Counted from the first letter of the stretch, positions 46,878 to 55,483 are shown. The stretch: DNA of 64,000 nucleotides from Chryseobacterium gleum (GCA_945881835.1 CAMCVP010000003.1:114917-178916), one strand, 5' to 3'. The notes: generated from the letters alone by a model not told the origin. Made by a program: numbers and translations.

Positions 46878-48749
46878 TTAGTACTTCTTTTTCTTAGCAC
46901 CACCCTCTTTGAATTTCCATCCGCCAGCGCGTCCGCTAGAGCTACCAGCTGATGAACTTCTGTCACCACCTGAGCTGCGCTCTGAGGTGCTTCTGTCCGA
47001 TCCACCTGTGCGAGGTCCACGATCACGGTTGTAGCCGCCACCTGAACTTCTTTCTCCACCGCCAGAGCTGCGTTCGCTGCTTCCACGGTTTTCATATCCG
47101 CCGCTGTAGCTCTTGTTACCACGCATACGAACTCGGCCGATACCCGCTTCTTGGTTGCCACGTGATTCAACACGAATAGAACGTCCGCGGTATTTTACTC
47201 CAGCATTGAATACTTCCAATACCTTGTCGTAAGACGCAGTGCGCACTTCAAACAAAGAGAATGTGTCTTTCAAATCAGACCATGGAATCTCTTGCTCACT
47301 TACTCCGGTTGCTTCAGCAATGTATGTCTTCAGCGTGTTGAAAGTGAATTGATCTTTCTTTCCAACGTTGATGTACATTTTCACAACGCCAGGAGTTGCT
47401 CCACGAGCGTCGCCGCGAGATGCATCGACATTCAAGTCTGGTGCATTCTTGTAGTACTCTAAGAAGCGATTGAACTCTGTCGAAACGAAGTGTTGAATCA
47501 CTTGCTCTTTTGTGAAATCTGCAAACTCTTCATAAACTGCAGGCAAATATTTCCCAATACTTCCTTGGTTCACTTCAGTTTCTTTTACACGATTCACCAA
47601 GTGAAGCAATTGTTTCTCACAAACGTCTGCAGGAGTAGGAAGTGCTCCTTTTGTAAATGTTGTTTGAATAATTTTCTCCAATTGCTTAATTCTGAAGGTT
47701 TCCTTCATGTTAATTAAGACAATGCTAATACCTTTTTTTCCAGCGCGAGCCGTACGTCCACTTCTGTGTGTGTAGTTCTCAATTTCGTCGGGAAGGTTGT
47801 ATTGTATAACGTGTGTTACGTCGTTTACGTCAATTCCGCGCGCTGCTACGTCAGTCGCAACAAGCATTTGAAGGGTACGGTTACGGTAGCGCTTCATTAC
47901 GTTATCACGTTGTGCTTGAGACAAGTCACCGTGAATTGAATCTGCGTTGTAACCATCTTTAATTAAGGCCTCAGATACAGATTGGGTTTCTGCTTTTGTT
48001 CTGCAGAAAACAATCGCGAAAATGTCAGGATTGAAATCGGCAAGTCTTTTCAACGCTAAATATTTATCGCGTTGGTGAGTCACATAATAAACGTGCTCGA
48101 TGTTTTCGTTACCAGAGTTTTTATTTCCAACAGTAATCTCCACAGGGTTGGTCATGTAGTTGCGTGCAATGCGCGAAACTTCTGCAGGCATTGTAGCAGA
48201 GAACAACCACGTTTGTTTTTCTTCTGGAGTTTCAGACAGGATAGCATCTAAATCTTCTTTGAATCCCATGTGAAGCATTTCATCTGCTTCGTCTAGAATC
48301 ACAAAGTCAACAGCACTTAGATCAATGACTCCGCGCTCAATTAAGTCTAAGGTTCTACCAGGAGTACCTACTAGGATTTGAGCACCGCGTTTGATTTCGC
48401 GAATTTGAGTTTCAATGCTTGCTCCGCCATATACAGCAACTACGTTAGCTCCTGTAGTGTGGGCAGAAAAACGTTGAATGTCTTTCGCGATTTGAACACA
48501 CAACTCGCGAGTTGGCGCTAGAATGAAAGCTTGCGTTTTTTTGTTTTGAAAATCAAGAAGCTCTAACAATGGAAGACCGAACGCAGCGGTTTTTCCTGTT
48601 CCCGTTTGTGCTAATGCAACAACGTCAGTTGTGCCTGTAAGCATGTGCGGAATAGCTTGTTCTTGAATTGGAGTTGGGTTCTCAAAACCCATTTCAGCAA
48701 TAGCTGAAACTGTGGTCTTCGATAGACCAAGTTCTTGAAATGTTGTCAT
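46878..48749 (-). CDS. DEAD-box RNA helicase (DeaD/CsdA-like)
   Basis: A 623-residue ATP-dependent RNA helicase. It starts with the Q motif FQELGLSKTTVSAIAEMGFENPTPIQ (in parts), then AQTGTGKTAAF, PTRELCVQI, LDEADEML, SATMP and HRSGRTARAGKKG. A DbpA-type RNA-binding domain (about residues 475-555: VKMYINVGKKDQFTFNTLKTYI) and a Gly/Ser/Arg-rich tail (SGGYENRGSSERSSGG to end) follow. Such helicases act in ribosome assembly and cold adaptation. It has a long leader of about 115 nt from a consensus promoter. Confidence 0.93.
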   Translation of the reverse strand: MTTFQELGLSKTTVSAIAEMGFENPTPIQEQAIPHMLTGTTDVVALAQTGTGKTAAFGLPLLELLDFQNKKTQAFILAPTRELCVQIAKDIQRFSAHTTGANVVAVYGGASIETQIREIKRGAQILVGTPGRTLDLIERGVIDLSAVDFVILDEADEMLHMGFKEDLDAILSETPEEKQTWLFSATMPAEVSRIARNYMTNPVEITVGNKNSGNENIEHVYYVTHQRDKYLALKRLADFNPDIFAIVFCRTKAETQSVSEALIKDGYNADSIHGDLSQAQRDNVMKRYRNRTLQMLVATDVAARGIDVNDVTHVIQYNLPDEIENYTHRSGRTARAGKKGISIVLINMKETFRIKQLEKIIQTTFTKGALPTPADVCEKQLLHLVNRVKETEVNQGSIGKYLPAVYEEFADFTKEQVIQHFVSTEFNRFLEYYKNAPDLNVDASRGDARGATPGVVKMYINVGKKDQFTFNTLKTYIAEATGVSEQEIPWSDLKDTFSLFEVRTASYDKVLEVFNAGVKYRGRSIRVESRGNQEAGIGRVRMRGNKSYSGGYENRGSSERSSGGGERSSGGGYNRDRGPRTGGSDRSTSERSSGGDRSSSAGSSSGRAGGWKFKEGGAKKKKY

Positions 48750-48809
48750 ATATTTTATTTAGTCGCCCGATGTCGGATTGAATTCGACGACCTTATTCCC
48801 TGAGCTAAA

Positions 48810-48829
48810 TTCTGTTTACGCCAACAGAA
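48810..48829 (-). promoter_or_regulatory. Hairpin in the helicase mRNA leader
   Basis: TTCTGTT (48823-48829 on the minus strand) and AACAGAA (48810-48816) pair around GGCGTA in the untranslated leader of the DEAD-box gene. No T-tract follows, so it is a leader structure, not a terminator. Role unknown. Confidence 0.45.
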
Positions 48830-48869
48830 AAGGAAATGTGATAGTTAAACCCGCCCCTTAAAGGCGGTG

Positions 48870-48877
48870 CAAAGATA
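48870..48877 (-). promoter_or_regulatory. -7 box of the DEAD-box helicase gene
   Basis: TATCTTTG on the minus strand, about 120 nt before the ATG at 48749; exact TAnnTTTG match. Confidence 0.7.
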
Positions 48878-48901
48878 GTACTTTTATCAACAATTGTGTA
48901 T

Positions 48902-48933
48902 AAAAAAGTGAAGGCGCTGAATTTCAGCGCCTT
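48902..48933 (-). terminator. Terminator of the SMC/kleisin operon
   Basis: A perfect palindromic stem AAGGCGCTGA-ATT-TCAGCGCCTT followed on the minus strand by CACTTTTTT. It begins 21 nt after the stop of the secreted-protein gene at 48954, so that gene belongs to the operon. Confidence 0.9.
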
Positions 48934-48953
48934 GAGTGTTCGTAAAATGGTGA

Positions 48954-49412
48954 TTATTCGGCTCCTGGGACTTCCGCTTCTTCAACTTCGGCTCCGAACA
49001 TGAATAGTGCCGCGGCGAAGTCGCATTCAATTTCATACAACTCAACCATAATGGAATTGTACATTTCCGGAGTGTCAAGCTCTGTGTTATCGTACTTCAT
49101 TTCCATTTTTGAAATGCAACGCAAGAATTGTCCGTTGTCGTCGCTCATGCTCTGCATCCATTGCATGTCTCTCGCTGCCTTCTCTGGATTATTGGTAACG
49201 AAAGTGATCATGGCATTGTTGAACTCCTCTTGGGTTTCAGCAATTAATTTGAAGTTGATGATTTCGCGAAACTCAGGACTTACGTTGGTTTCAATGATAC
49301 GAGAGCATTCACAGATGTCAATGGCAGCTTGACGTTCGAGTGATTGTCCGAATGTTTTGTTGCTTGCAATAAATGCGAATGCAATCGATAGTGTGAAGAT
49401 TAGTTTTTTCAT
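48954..49412 (-). CDS. Secreted protein at the end of the SMC operon
   Basis: A 152-residue exported protein: signal peptide MKKLIFTLSIAFAFIASNKTFGQ, then a helical domain with Cys residues in IDICECSRIIE and CISKMEMKY and ECDFAAALF, and an acidic C-terminus (GAEVEEAEVPGAE). I do not recognise the family. Its ATG overlaps the stop of the MksE-like gene (ATGA), so translation is coupled with a cytoplasmic condensin-like set, an odd pairing for an envelope protein. Confidence 0.75.
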   Translation of the reverse strand: MKKLIFTLSIAFAFIASNKTFGQSLERQAAIDICECSRIIETNVSPEFREIINFKLIAETQEEFNNAMITFVTNNPEKAARDMQWMQSMSDDNGQFLRCISKMEMKYDNTELDTPEMYNSIMVELYEIECDFAAALFMFGAEVEEAEVPGAE

Positions 49413-49954
49413 TGGTCAGCGGTTTGTGTTTCTGGTTCGCCTTTGATTCGTTTCAATGCTAGCTCTTTAGCGAAGTCAATAAATACTTTGTATGCTTGTG
49501 TAAAGGTAAAACGGTCTTCGAATGTTTTGAAAATAATATTTCTTCGCGCCATACCATTCAGTAAGGTTCTTCTGCTCTCATTGTCTCGCAAAGTCTTGTT
49601 GCTTTCTATCAAATCAATGAATGAGCTATTCAAAAAATAGTTGTCAATTTCTTCGAATGAGAATTCATTGAAGTCGAAAGACTCAATGAAATTGCGCCCG
49701 TCGCGATCCAACTCGTAGCTCAGAATGGCTATGAAAATACTTACATCTCGAGAGAAATTTTCTTGCGTGTCTTTGCTGAGCAAGTAACTGAATTCAGGCT
49801 TCATAATCAACTCTAGGTCGAATGAAATCTTGAAGAATTCTGTGTAGAACGATTCGTTTTCTTTCAAACTATTGAAATGTTCTTCGTTATTCAACAAGAA
49901 CTTTCCACTCATGAGTTCTTCAACAATTTGTCTATGGTGCGCTGGATATACCAT
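49409..49954 (-). CDS. MukE/MksE/JetB-like winged-helix protein
   Basis: A 181-residue acidic, helical protein. It shows the layout of MksE-type condensin subunits: an N-terminal segment HHRQIVEELMSGKFLLNNEEHFNSL (shown in parts), then FYTEFFKISFDLELIMKPEFSYLLS, and a C-terminal winged-helix-like stretch LLNGMARRNIIFKTFEDRFTF. In MukBEF-type complexes this subunit binds the kleisin. It starts 1 nt after the kleisin-like gene's stop. Assignment is by architecture and operon position; a profile search would be needed to fix the family. Confidence 0.65.
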   Translation of the reverse strand: MVYPAHHRQIVEELMSGKFLLNNEEHFNSLKENESFYTEFFKISFDLELIMKPEFSYLLSKDTQENFSRDVSIFIAILSYELDRDGRNFIESFDFNEFSFEEIDNYFLNSSFIDLIESNKTLRDNESRRTLLNGMARRNIIFKTFEDRFTFTQAYKVFIDFAKELALKRIKGEPETQTADQ

Positions 49955-49955
49955 G

Positions 49956-51152
49956 TTATAATTTTATTGCGGGTTCAATTTTTAATTTAGGCACGTCGAG
50001 TATCGATGTTGTCGTTTCGATTGAAACACGGTCGCTTTTTTTCGAGTAATCGATTTGTAATTCTTCATCAAACAACAATCCGGTTACCGCAAAGAACTTA
50101 TCTGTTTCAATTTGATCGAAATCTTTTTTCAATGCATTGAAGCACCATCCGAAGAAGTCGTTCACAGGCATACTTGCCGAAAGTTTTTCCTTGAATAAGG
50201 TTCTGTCGAAAATCCAACGGTCGAAATCGGCTTCTGAATTTTCCACGATAACAGGCGCTTCAATTTGAAACTGCTCAAAGAACTCACGTACTTTGAAGTA
50301 CATGTCTTTCGCGTATACCATTGTGCGCGTTCCTTTCAACAACGATGGTGTTTCCACTTTATACGGATTGCGAAGGAACTCAATGAATCCGGTAAGAATT
50401 AAAGATTCTGTGCGAATGCGTTCGAGTAACGGAAGCAATTCATTCGTTAGAATTTTCGATTGTTTCAGTAAGTCTTGGTTGGTTTGAATGAGTTGCGTGT
50501 AGAGCTTTTCATATTCACTTCGAGTGGTCTCGTCGGAATAATCGAGGCGCTTGCGGTTCGCGTATTCGCACACTTCAACCAATTTGCTTGTCACTGATTC
50601 GCTATGATTCACATCGAGAATGCGGTTCAATGGAAGAATGTAGTATTCAATCCAGAACGAAGCCTTATGCACTTTTTCGCGGTATTGCACGCGATCGATA
50701 TTCGATTTCAAATCACGCGTTTCGCTTAACAAGCGGAATGCATTTCGTTCAACCAAATCAACGAATTCACGGACTTGTCCAGAAAGATTCTTAATCCTTT
50801 CTTGAAGAATATCGCGATCGGAATGTTCGCTTTTGCGAATCTTCATGAACAGTTCAGAAATGGCTCCTTTGTATTTTTCAATGGTTTCCGGGAGAAGCGG
50901 TTTGAATTCAAACAACAAAAATTCCATCAACTTGAAATACACATCGCGCATTTCGTAATCACTTCCAATCGAACGAACAACACGGTATTCACGCAAACGA
51001 CTTTTCATTTGCGCCCCATGTTTGTGACAAATCATATCGAATACTTCCTTCGTAATGAGCCCGTCTTGTTGTTGGTATTCAAACAAGTCGCGCACCACAT
51101 CGAAGTACGTGTTCAGGAAGTTGAGTATTGTCCGAGGTTCGGCTTTGATCAT
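49956..51152 (-). CDS. MukF/MksF/JetA-like kleisin subunit
   Basis: A 398-residue, almost entirely helical protein. N-terminal winged-helix-like region (TILNFLNTYFDVVRDLFEYQ, about residues 7-90), long helices with coiled-coil character in the middle (RIKNLSGQVREFVDLVERNAF, LYTQLIQTNQDLLKQSKILT), and a C-terminal beta-containing domain (FFAVTGLLFDEELQIDYSKK). This matches kleisins of the MukF type, which bridge SMC heads. The ATG at 51152 is chosen: it overlaps the stop of the 35-residue micro-ORF (ATGA); an upstream ATG at 51179 lies inside that frame. Confidence 0.65.
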   Translation of the reverse strand: MIKAEPRTILNFLNTYFDVVRDLFEYQQQDGLITKEVFDMICHKHGAQMKSRLREYRVVRSIGSDYEMRDVYFKLMEFLLFEFKPLLPETIEKYKGAISELFMKIRKSEHSDRDILQERIKNLSGQVREFVDLVERNAFRLLSETRDLKSNIDRVQYREKVHKASFWIEYYILPLNRILDVNHSESVTSKLVEVCEYANRKRLDYSDETTRSEYEKLYTQLIQTNQDLLKQSKILTNELLPLLERIRTESLILTGFIEFLRNPYKVETPSLLKGTRTMVYAKDMYFKVREFFEQFQIEAPVIVENSEADFDRWIFDRTLFKEKLSASMPVNDFFGWCFNALKKDFDQIETDKFFAVTGLLFDEELQIDYSKKSDRVSIETTTSILDVPKLKIEPAIKL

Positions 51153-51256
51153 TTTTCTTCTGATTCTAAATGGTAGCAAACTTTTACTTCTTCAATTTCT
51201 TGAATGTTTGTTGGGTAAAGGTTTGCAAAGTCTGGGGCTGTTAGTAATGTTGACAT
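51149..51256 (-). CDS. 35-residue micro-ORF between the SMC and kleisin-like genes
   Basis: ATG at 51256, TGA at 51151-51149. The peptide begins MSTLLTAPDFANLYPTNI and ends VKVCYHLESEEK, acidic and soluble, with no membrane helix. It starts 4 nt after the SMC stop and its TGA overlaps the kleisin-like ATG by four nucleotides, so it fills the gap exactly with coupled junctions on both sides. It may be a real small subunit, a translation coupler, or the N-terminus of the kleisin reached by a -1 frameshift on the A5 run just before the stop. Confidence 0.6.
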   Translation of the reverse strand: MSTLLTAPDFANLYPTNIQEIEEVKVCYHLESEEK

Positions 51257-51260
51257 ATGA

Positions 51261-53918
51261 TTATGATATTTTTAGGTCTTCACGACGTACAGCGTGCTGT
51301 CTGTCGTTCAAATTAATTTTTCCTTTCGAACGGAAGATGAAGTAGTACTTCGAGAATCCGTCATATGGTTGCGGTGCAGCGAAGATTGGAAGGAAGTTGT
51401 GCTCTTTGCAGAACTGAACCAACTGCGGACGGTTGTGTTCGTCAATGGTTCCAATCTCGTCGATGAACAACGCGATTTTGTTTTCAGGAGCAGATACAGC
51501 CAAGCGGTTAATGATGGCCATAACGATAACCAAGCGTATCATGCGGTCAGTTCCATCGGACTCTACTTGCTCTTTCAAGTCAACGCGCTTCAACTTTCCT
51601 TTCACATCCAAATGAAGTTCAATATCGAACAAATCTTCGAAATCAATGGTCTTTCCGGCGTCTAGGTATTGATTTAAAATTTTCAAATCTTCACCTTGCT
51701 CAAATTCGAAAGCCAATTGCGAATTCAAATTTTCAATCGAAGCGATACGCTCTAAGTCAAACAATACACGTTTGTTATCTACGAGTTCAATGCGAAGCGA
51801 TTCGATGTTTGAAATTCGAGTTTTTGCAAGACTTTCGTTGAAGCGATTGTACACGAATGTTTTAAATTCTTCGTAACGCTTGCGCAAGTTGAATGCTGGA
51901 TTCGCGAATTGCGTAGAGATACTCCCCAAAAGGCCGTCGATACTTTTTACTTTATCGTTGATACATGCAATCTCATCTTCCAAATATTTGATGAATTCTA
52001 CTTCATCTGCCATTGCAGAATTTGTTTTGAAACGCAAGTGGTCGAACATTCGGTCTTTGTTGCCTTTCAGCGTATCGCGATCGGTGTTCGAGATCTTAAT
52101 TTTCCCGTAAATTTCATCCAATGATTCCGTTGTCTCAAATTCTGTTGGAATAATTCCGAAGGTTTCAATTTCGGCTTTTCTTCTTTTCAATTCAATCAAA
52201 CGCTCTTCGCTGCGACGCGTCTCTTCGCGCAATGAATCGAGTAGGAGTGTTTTGTCGGAAAGGTCTTTTTTCAACTTACTTAAATCTCCTTCGCACTTCT
52301 CTTTTTCGGCCTTCATGGTGCGTAGTTCTTTTCCTACCGCTTCAGCTTCTTTTTCAAGTTTTGGTTTGTTCTTCAGCTTGTTCAACTTCTCTTTTACTTC
52401 ATCAATGTCGGCAAGAATTGTATTCAACTCTTTTTGCGCTTTATCGAAGTTTAACGCAACGGCCCATAATTTCTCTAGCTCAACTTTTTCTCTCTTTAAT
52501 TCTTGAAGTTCATCTTTCAATGATTTCACTGAAGGGATATCTGCAAGAACCATGTCTTTCGGCAAGGTAATTTCACCGTCGAAAATGCTTAATGTGGTTC
52601 CAGCCTTGGTGATTTTTTTCTTCACCAACTTGCTTGGAAGCGCCGCGAATTCTTGAGAAAATACAGTGTTCAAGATTTTACGAATATCATCTTTCGCTGT
52701 AATCTTGTGAATTAACTGATCGTCGTAATTTTTAATTTGTGCTTCAAGCTTACCGCAAGTCATATCAATCTTTTGAAGCTTCGCTTCCAAGTTCTTCGAA
52801 TCTAATTTTTGATTCTCGACCATGGTAATGCGCACCTCGGATTCACGGCGTTTTGCATCGAGGTTTAGTAAAGACTCCTCTAAAAATTTCTTTCCTTCAA
52901 ACGAGGCTATTTCATCTAATTGTGTTTGAAGATTAATGAATGTTTTTTCTTGAATTTCAACCTCTAACTCGCGCTTACCCAAATCACGGTTTAACTCTTC
53001 TTGCTTTGGTTTTAGCTTTTCATTCAGGTTGAGCAACGTTGTTTGATACTGCTTTTCTTTTTCCAAACGAGAGCTGTCGAGTTCATTGATAACACCGTTG
53101 TATTGTTTGTCGAAGGCATAAACCAAATCGCTAACGATGCGCGTTTTTGCTTTGAACAAATTCACCACTTCACGGAATTCTTCGAACTCCTTTTGAATAC
53201 TTTTTACTGTGCGAATTTCTTCGTTGATACGAAGCAAATCGTTGATGTCTTTTTTGTTTTTCTGCGAAAAGCTGAGGCCTTCGTTTTCGCGATTATCTGC
53301 AACAATTAGGCTTTCTTTTAAGGTCTTGTTCGTGATTAACTTCGAGTTAATCAAGTAACGATATACTTTCGAGAAATTGTTTGATAGCCCATCTGTACGA
53401 ACGCTGTCTTCCAACCAAATGGCGGCATCGTTCTTTCTTCCTCTTGAATAGACAGTATTGAAGACCTCAGTTTTACTCTTGAATAAGTAAAGGTCTACAC
53501 CTGCGGTTTTAAGTTCATCTTGCACTTCATCCCACTTGCGAATGCGCTGATGATCACCTTCTTTTTTAAAGAAGTTTTCGGCATTGTACTCTCCAGAGAG
53601 GCGAAAGTATTCCAATTCACCATCGCTATCTCTTTTAACAAGAATGCAATAGTTGGAATCGTTCTTCTTTATTTCGAAAATAATGTAACTCTGGTTGTGA
53701 GTAGGGAAGTAGTGATGAATGGTTTCCTTGTCTCCGCGGCGCTGCCCAGAAAAGGACATCTTCGATCCATCTACGATGAACAAGAAGTTCAAGGTGTAAA
53801 TAAGGGTTGACTTACCAACGTTATTAGGTCCTACCAATTGCAATGAATCGCAATCGTCTAAACGCATTTCCGCGTTCACATAGGTGCTGGTGTTTATCCC
53901 AATAATTCGGGTGATCAT
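51261..53918 (-). CDS. SMC-like condensin ATPase (MukB/MksB/JetC-like)
   Basis: An 885-residue SMC-fold ATPase. Walker A is GPNNVGKST (residues 30-38) after the N-terminal strand ITRIIGINTSTYVNAEMRL; the Q-loop region lies near HNQSYIIFEIKK (75-86). Coiled coils run about 235-405 and 465-620, separated by a compact hinge-like insert (408-465). The C-terminal head has a signature-like ESDGTDRMIRLVI (786-797) and Walker B IALFIDEIGTID (815-826). Shorter than MukB (about 1480) and near MksB-size. First gene of an operon with micro-ORF, kleisin-like and MksE-like genes. A DNA-compacting role is inferred from the architecture. Confidence 0.75.
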   Translation of the reverse strand: MITRIIGINTSTYVNAEMRLDDCDSLQLVGPNNVGKSTLIYTLNFLFIVDGSKMSFSGQRRGDKETIHHYFPTHNQSYIIFEIKKNDSNYCILVKRDSDGELEYFRLSGEYNAENFFKKEGDHQRIRKWDEVQDELKTAGVDLYLFKSKTEVFNTVYSRGRKNDAAIWLEDSVRTDGLSNNFSKVYRYLINSKLITNKTLKESLIVADNRENEGLSFSQKNKKDINDLLRINEEIRTVKSIQKEFEEFREVVNLFKAKTRIVSDLVYAFDKQYNGVINELDSSRLEKEKQYQTTLLNLNEKLKPKQEELNRDLGKRELEVEIQEKTFINLQTQLDEIASFEGKKFLEESLLNLDAKRRESEVRITMVENQKLDSKNLEAKLQKIDMTCGKLEAQIKNYDDQLIHKITAKDDIRKILNTVFSQEFAALPSKLVKKKITKAGTTLSIFDGEITLPKDMVLADIPSVKSLKDELQELKREKVELEKLWAVALNFDKAQKELNTILADIDEVKEKLNKLKNKPKLEKEAEAVGKELRTMKAEKEKCEGDLSKLKKDLSDKTLLLDSLREETRRSEERLIELKRRKAEIETFGIIPTEFETTESLDEIYGKIKISNTDRDTLKGNKDRMFDHLRFKTNSAMADEVEFIKYLEDEIACINDKVKSIDGLLGSISTQFANPAFNLRKRYEEFKTFVYNRFNESLAKTRISNIESLRIELVDNKRVLFDLERIASIENLNSQLAFEFEQGEDLKILNQYLDAGKTIDFEDLFDIELHLDVKGKLKRVDLKEQVESDGTDRMIRLVIVMAIINRLAVSAPENKIALFIDEIGTIDEHNRPQLVQFCKEHNFLPIFAAPQPYDGFSKYYFIFRSKGKINLNDRQHAVRREDLKIS

Positions 53919-53969
53919 ACAAAAAAAAGTTTAGGTCATGTGTTGCGCGATAAAATCGCACGGGACTCA

Positions 53970-53977
53970 CAAAACTA
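53970..53977 (-). promoter_or_regulatory. -7 box of the SMC/kleisin operon
   Basis: TAGTTTTG on the minus strand fits TAnnTTTG and lies 51 nt before the ATG at 53918. A short stem GCGAT/ATCGC occurs in the leader. The operon is thus separable from the tadA operon upstream. Confidence 0.55.
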
Positions 53978-54035
53978 ATCGGCTTGTGTCGCTTCGAAAA
54001 GGAATGTTAATAAATGTGGAAAAGTAGGCGTTAGT

Positions 54036-54491
54036 CTATTTTCTTTTGTTCTCGAAGAACTGCTTTAGAATTGTTACACATTCGTCTTCCATAATCCCTC
54101 CAATCCATTCAGTCTTAGGGTGTAGCAGTTTTTTGTCTTCCGTTTGAAAAATGGAAAAACCTCTTTTTTGGTCGAAGGCTCCGAAGACAATCCGACCAAT
54201 TCGGGTGTTGTAAGCCGCACCGGCGCACATGACACATGGTTCTAACGTGACATACAAGGTGCACTTATCCAATGATTTTCCGCTTAGATACTCTGAGGCA
54301 GCCGTAAAGGCTTGCATCTCAGCGTGAGCCGTAAAATCGTGTAGTCTTTCGACGAGGTTATGTCCTCTTGCAATAATGCGATCATCTGCAACAATAACAC
54401 ACCCCACCGGGACTTCGTCTTGTTCGGCGGCATAGATGGCTTCTTTGATTGCCATCTTCATGTAAAATTCGTCTTTGTTAGCGTCGTTCAA
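54036..54491 (-). CDS. tadA: tRNA-specific adenosine deaminase
   Basis: Converts A34 to inosine in tRNA-Arg. The 151 residues show zinc and catalytic motifs FTAHAEMQAF (HAE) and LEPCVMCAGAAYNTRIGRIVFG (PCxxC, in parts), typical of TadA. ATG at 54491 overlaps the end of the glycosyltransferase by 14 nt. Last gene of the amylase-PDZ-glycosyltransferase-tadA run. Confidence 0.95.
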   Translation of the reverse strand: MNDANKDEFYMKMAIKEAIYAAEQDEVPVGCVIVADDRIIARGHNLVERLHDFTAHAEMQAFTAASEYLSGKSLDKCTLYVTLEPCVMCAGAAYNTRIGRIVFGAFDQKRGFSIFQTEDKKLLHPKTEWIGGIMEDECVTILKQFFENKRK

Positions 54492-55482
54492 AATTTGTAG
54501 ATGTATTCAGATAATCGACAAAGTCTTTAGTAGAGATTTCGTTTTCATTTGCGGTTGGGAAGTTAAAATGTTCTGCCCAATATTTCGCTAAGTATTCTTG
54601 CTCGAATTGTCCGGAAGTAGGAATAAGCAACGCCTTTTTGCCAAGGGTAGCCAATTCCATGAGCGTGCTGTAGCCAGAGCGACAAACGATGTGTGAAGAC
54701 TCATTCATGAGTTTCTCTAGTTCAGCACTGTTGCAGTAGCCTAGTTCTTTAACTAATTCTGACTTTGGAATTGATTTGGTTTCTCCGGCGACAACAATGG
54801 GAAATCTAAGTTGAAGGGTCTCTTCAACAATGTCTTTCGCAAAGCGAGAACGCTGAGGTTCAGGCCCTGAAAGAATTAAGAGCAATTGCTTTTTTGATGA
54901 AGAATGATTTTTTTTGATTTGGCTGAGTGGACCAATGAATTTGGCGTTACTGCGAGATGTTGTTCTACTCAAGTTCCCACTTAGTTTAGGTTCTTCATTA
55001 AAATCGGGTATTTCAATTTCGTTGAAACGGTTTAGATTTTTATTGAGAACCATCTGGGGTAGCAGCAAAAGTAGCTTTGGCCCAGGTAAAGTGAGTTGAT
55101 GGGTAAGTAATACCGAATGAACGTTCGGGTGATAAAATCCGTATCGATTGTCGGAATAAATTATGTCGTAAGAGTTGCTTTCGAGATGTTTACTCAACCA
55201 AGTGTATTCTTTTTTCCAATTCGATCTAAACTCGAAAACACGCAGTCCCAATTTGAAAAATAAACCTTTGCCGCTTTCAATTTGAATGTGGTTGTTGGGT
55301 AGGGTGACGTGTATTTTTAGTGACGGAAATTTCGTTTTGAAAAAGGACTCTTGATTTTCTGAGCAAGCAATTTCAACCGTATTTCCTTCTTGAATGAATT
55401 GCGAAATACGCTCGCTACCGCGAGTCATATGTCCGCACCCCCAATCAAGTGCTGCGAATAATATTTTTTTCGGAGCGCTCAG
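54478..55482 (-). CDS. MurG-like (GT28-type) glycosyltransferase, CTG start
   Basis: A 334-residue GT-B protein. Reading in frame upstream of the first ATG (55428) gives KKILFAALDWGCGHMTRGSE, the standard N-terminal nucleotide-binding strand and G-rich loop of this family, so the ATG cannot be the true start. No ATG, GTG or TTG occurs between the in-frame TAA near 55550 and this strand; the only near-cognate codon in a sensible place is CTG at 55482-55480 (MSAPKKILF). The C-terminal donor-site region is CRSGYSTLMELATLGKKALLIP (in parts) with a conserved Gln/Glu region FEQEYLAKYW. Acceptor unknown. Confidence 0.8.
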   Translation of the reverse strand: MSAPKKILFAALDWGCGHMTRGSERISQFIQEGNTVEIACSENQESFFKTKFPSLKIHVTLPNNHIQIESGKGLFFKLGLRVFEFRSNWKKEYTWLSKHLESNSYDIIYSDNRYGFYHPNVHSVLLTHQLTLPGPKLLLLLPQMVLNKNLNRFNEIEIPDFNEEPKLSGNLSRTTSRSNAKFIGPLSQIKKNHSSSKKQLLLILSGPEPQRSRFAKDIVEETLQLRFPIVVAGETKSIPKSELVKELGYCNSAELEKLMNESSHIVCRSGYSTLMELATLGKKALLIPTSGQFEQEYLAKYWAEHFNFPTANENEISTKDFVDYLNTSTNFERR

Positions 55483-55483
55483 T

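Noticed and set aside
51153..51179. ATG 51179 as start of the kleisin-like gene
   Set aside because: It lies inside the coupled micro-ORF, while ATG 51152 makes a standard ATGA overlap; the extra residues MLPFRIRRK look non-coding.
48954..53918. Complete Wadjet defence system
   Set aside because: No JetD-like nuclease gene lies on either side (tadA upstream, DEAD-box helicase downstream) and the gene order differs; only the condensin part is supported.
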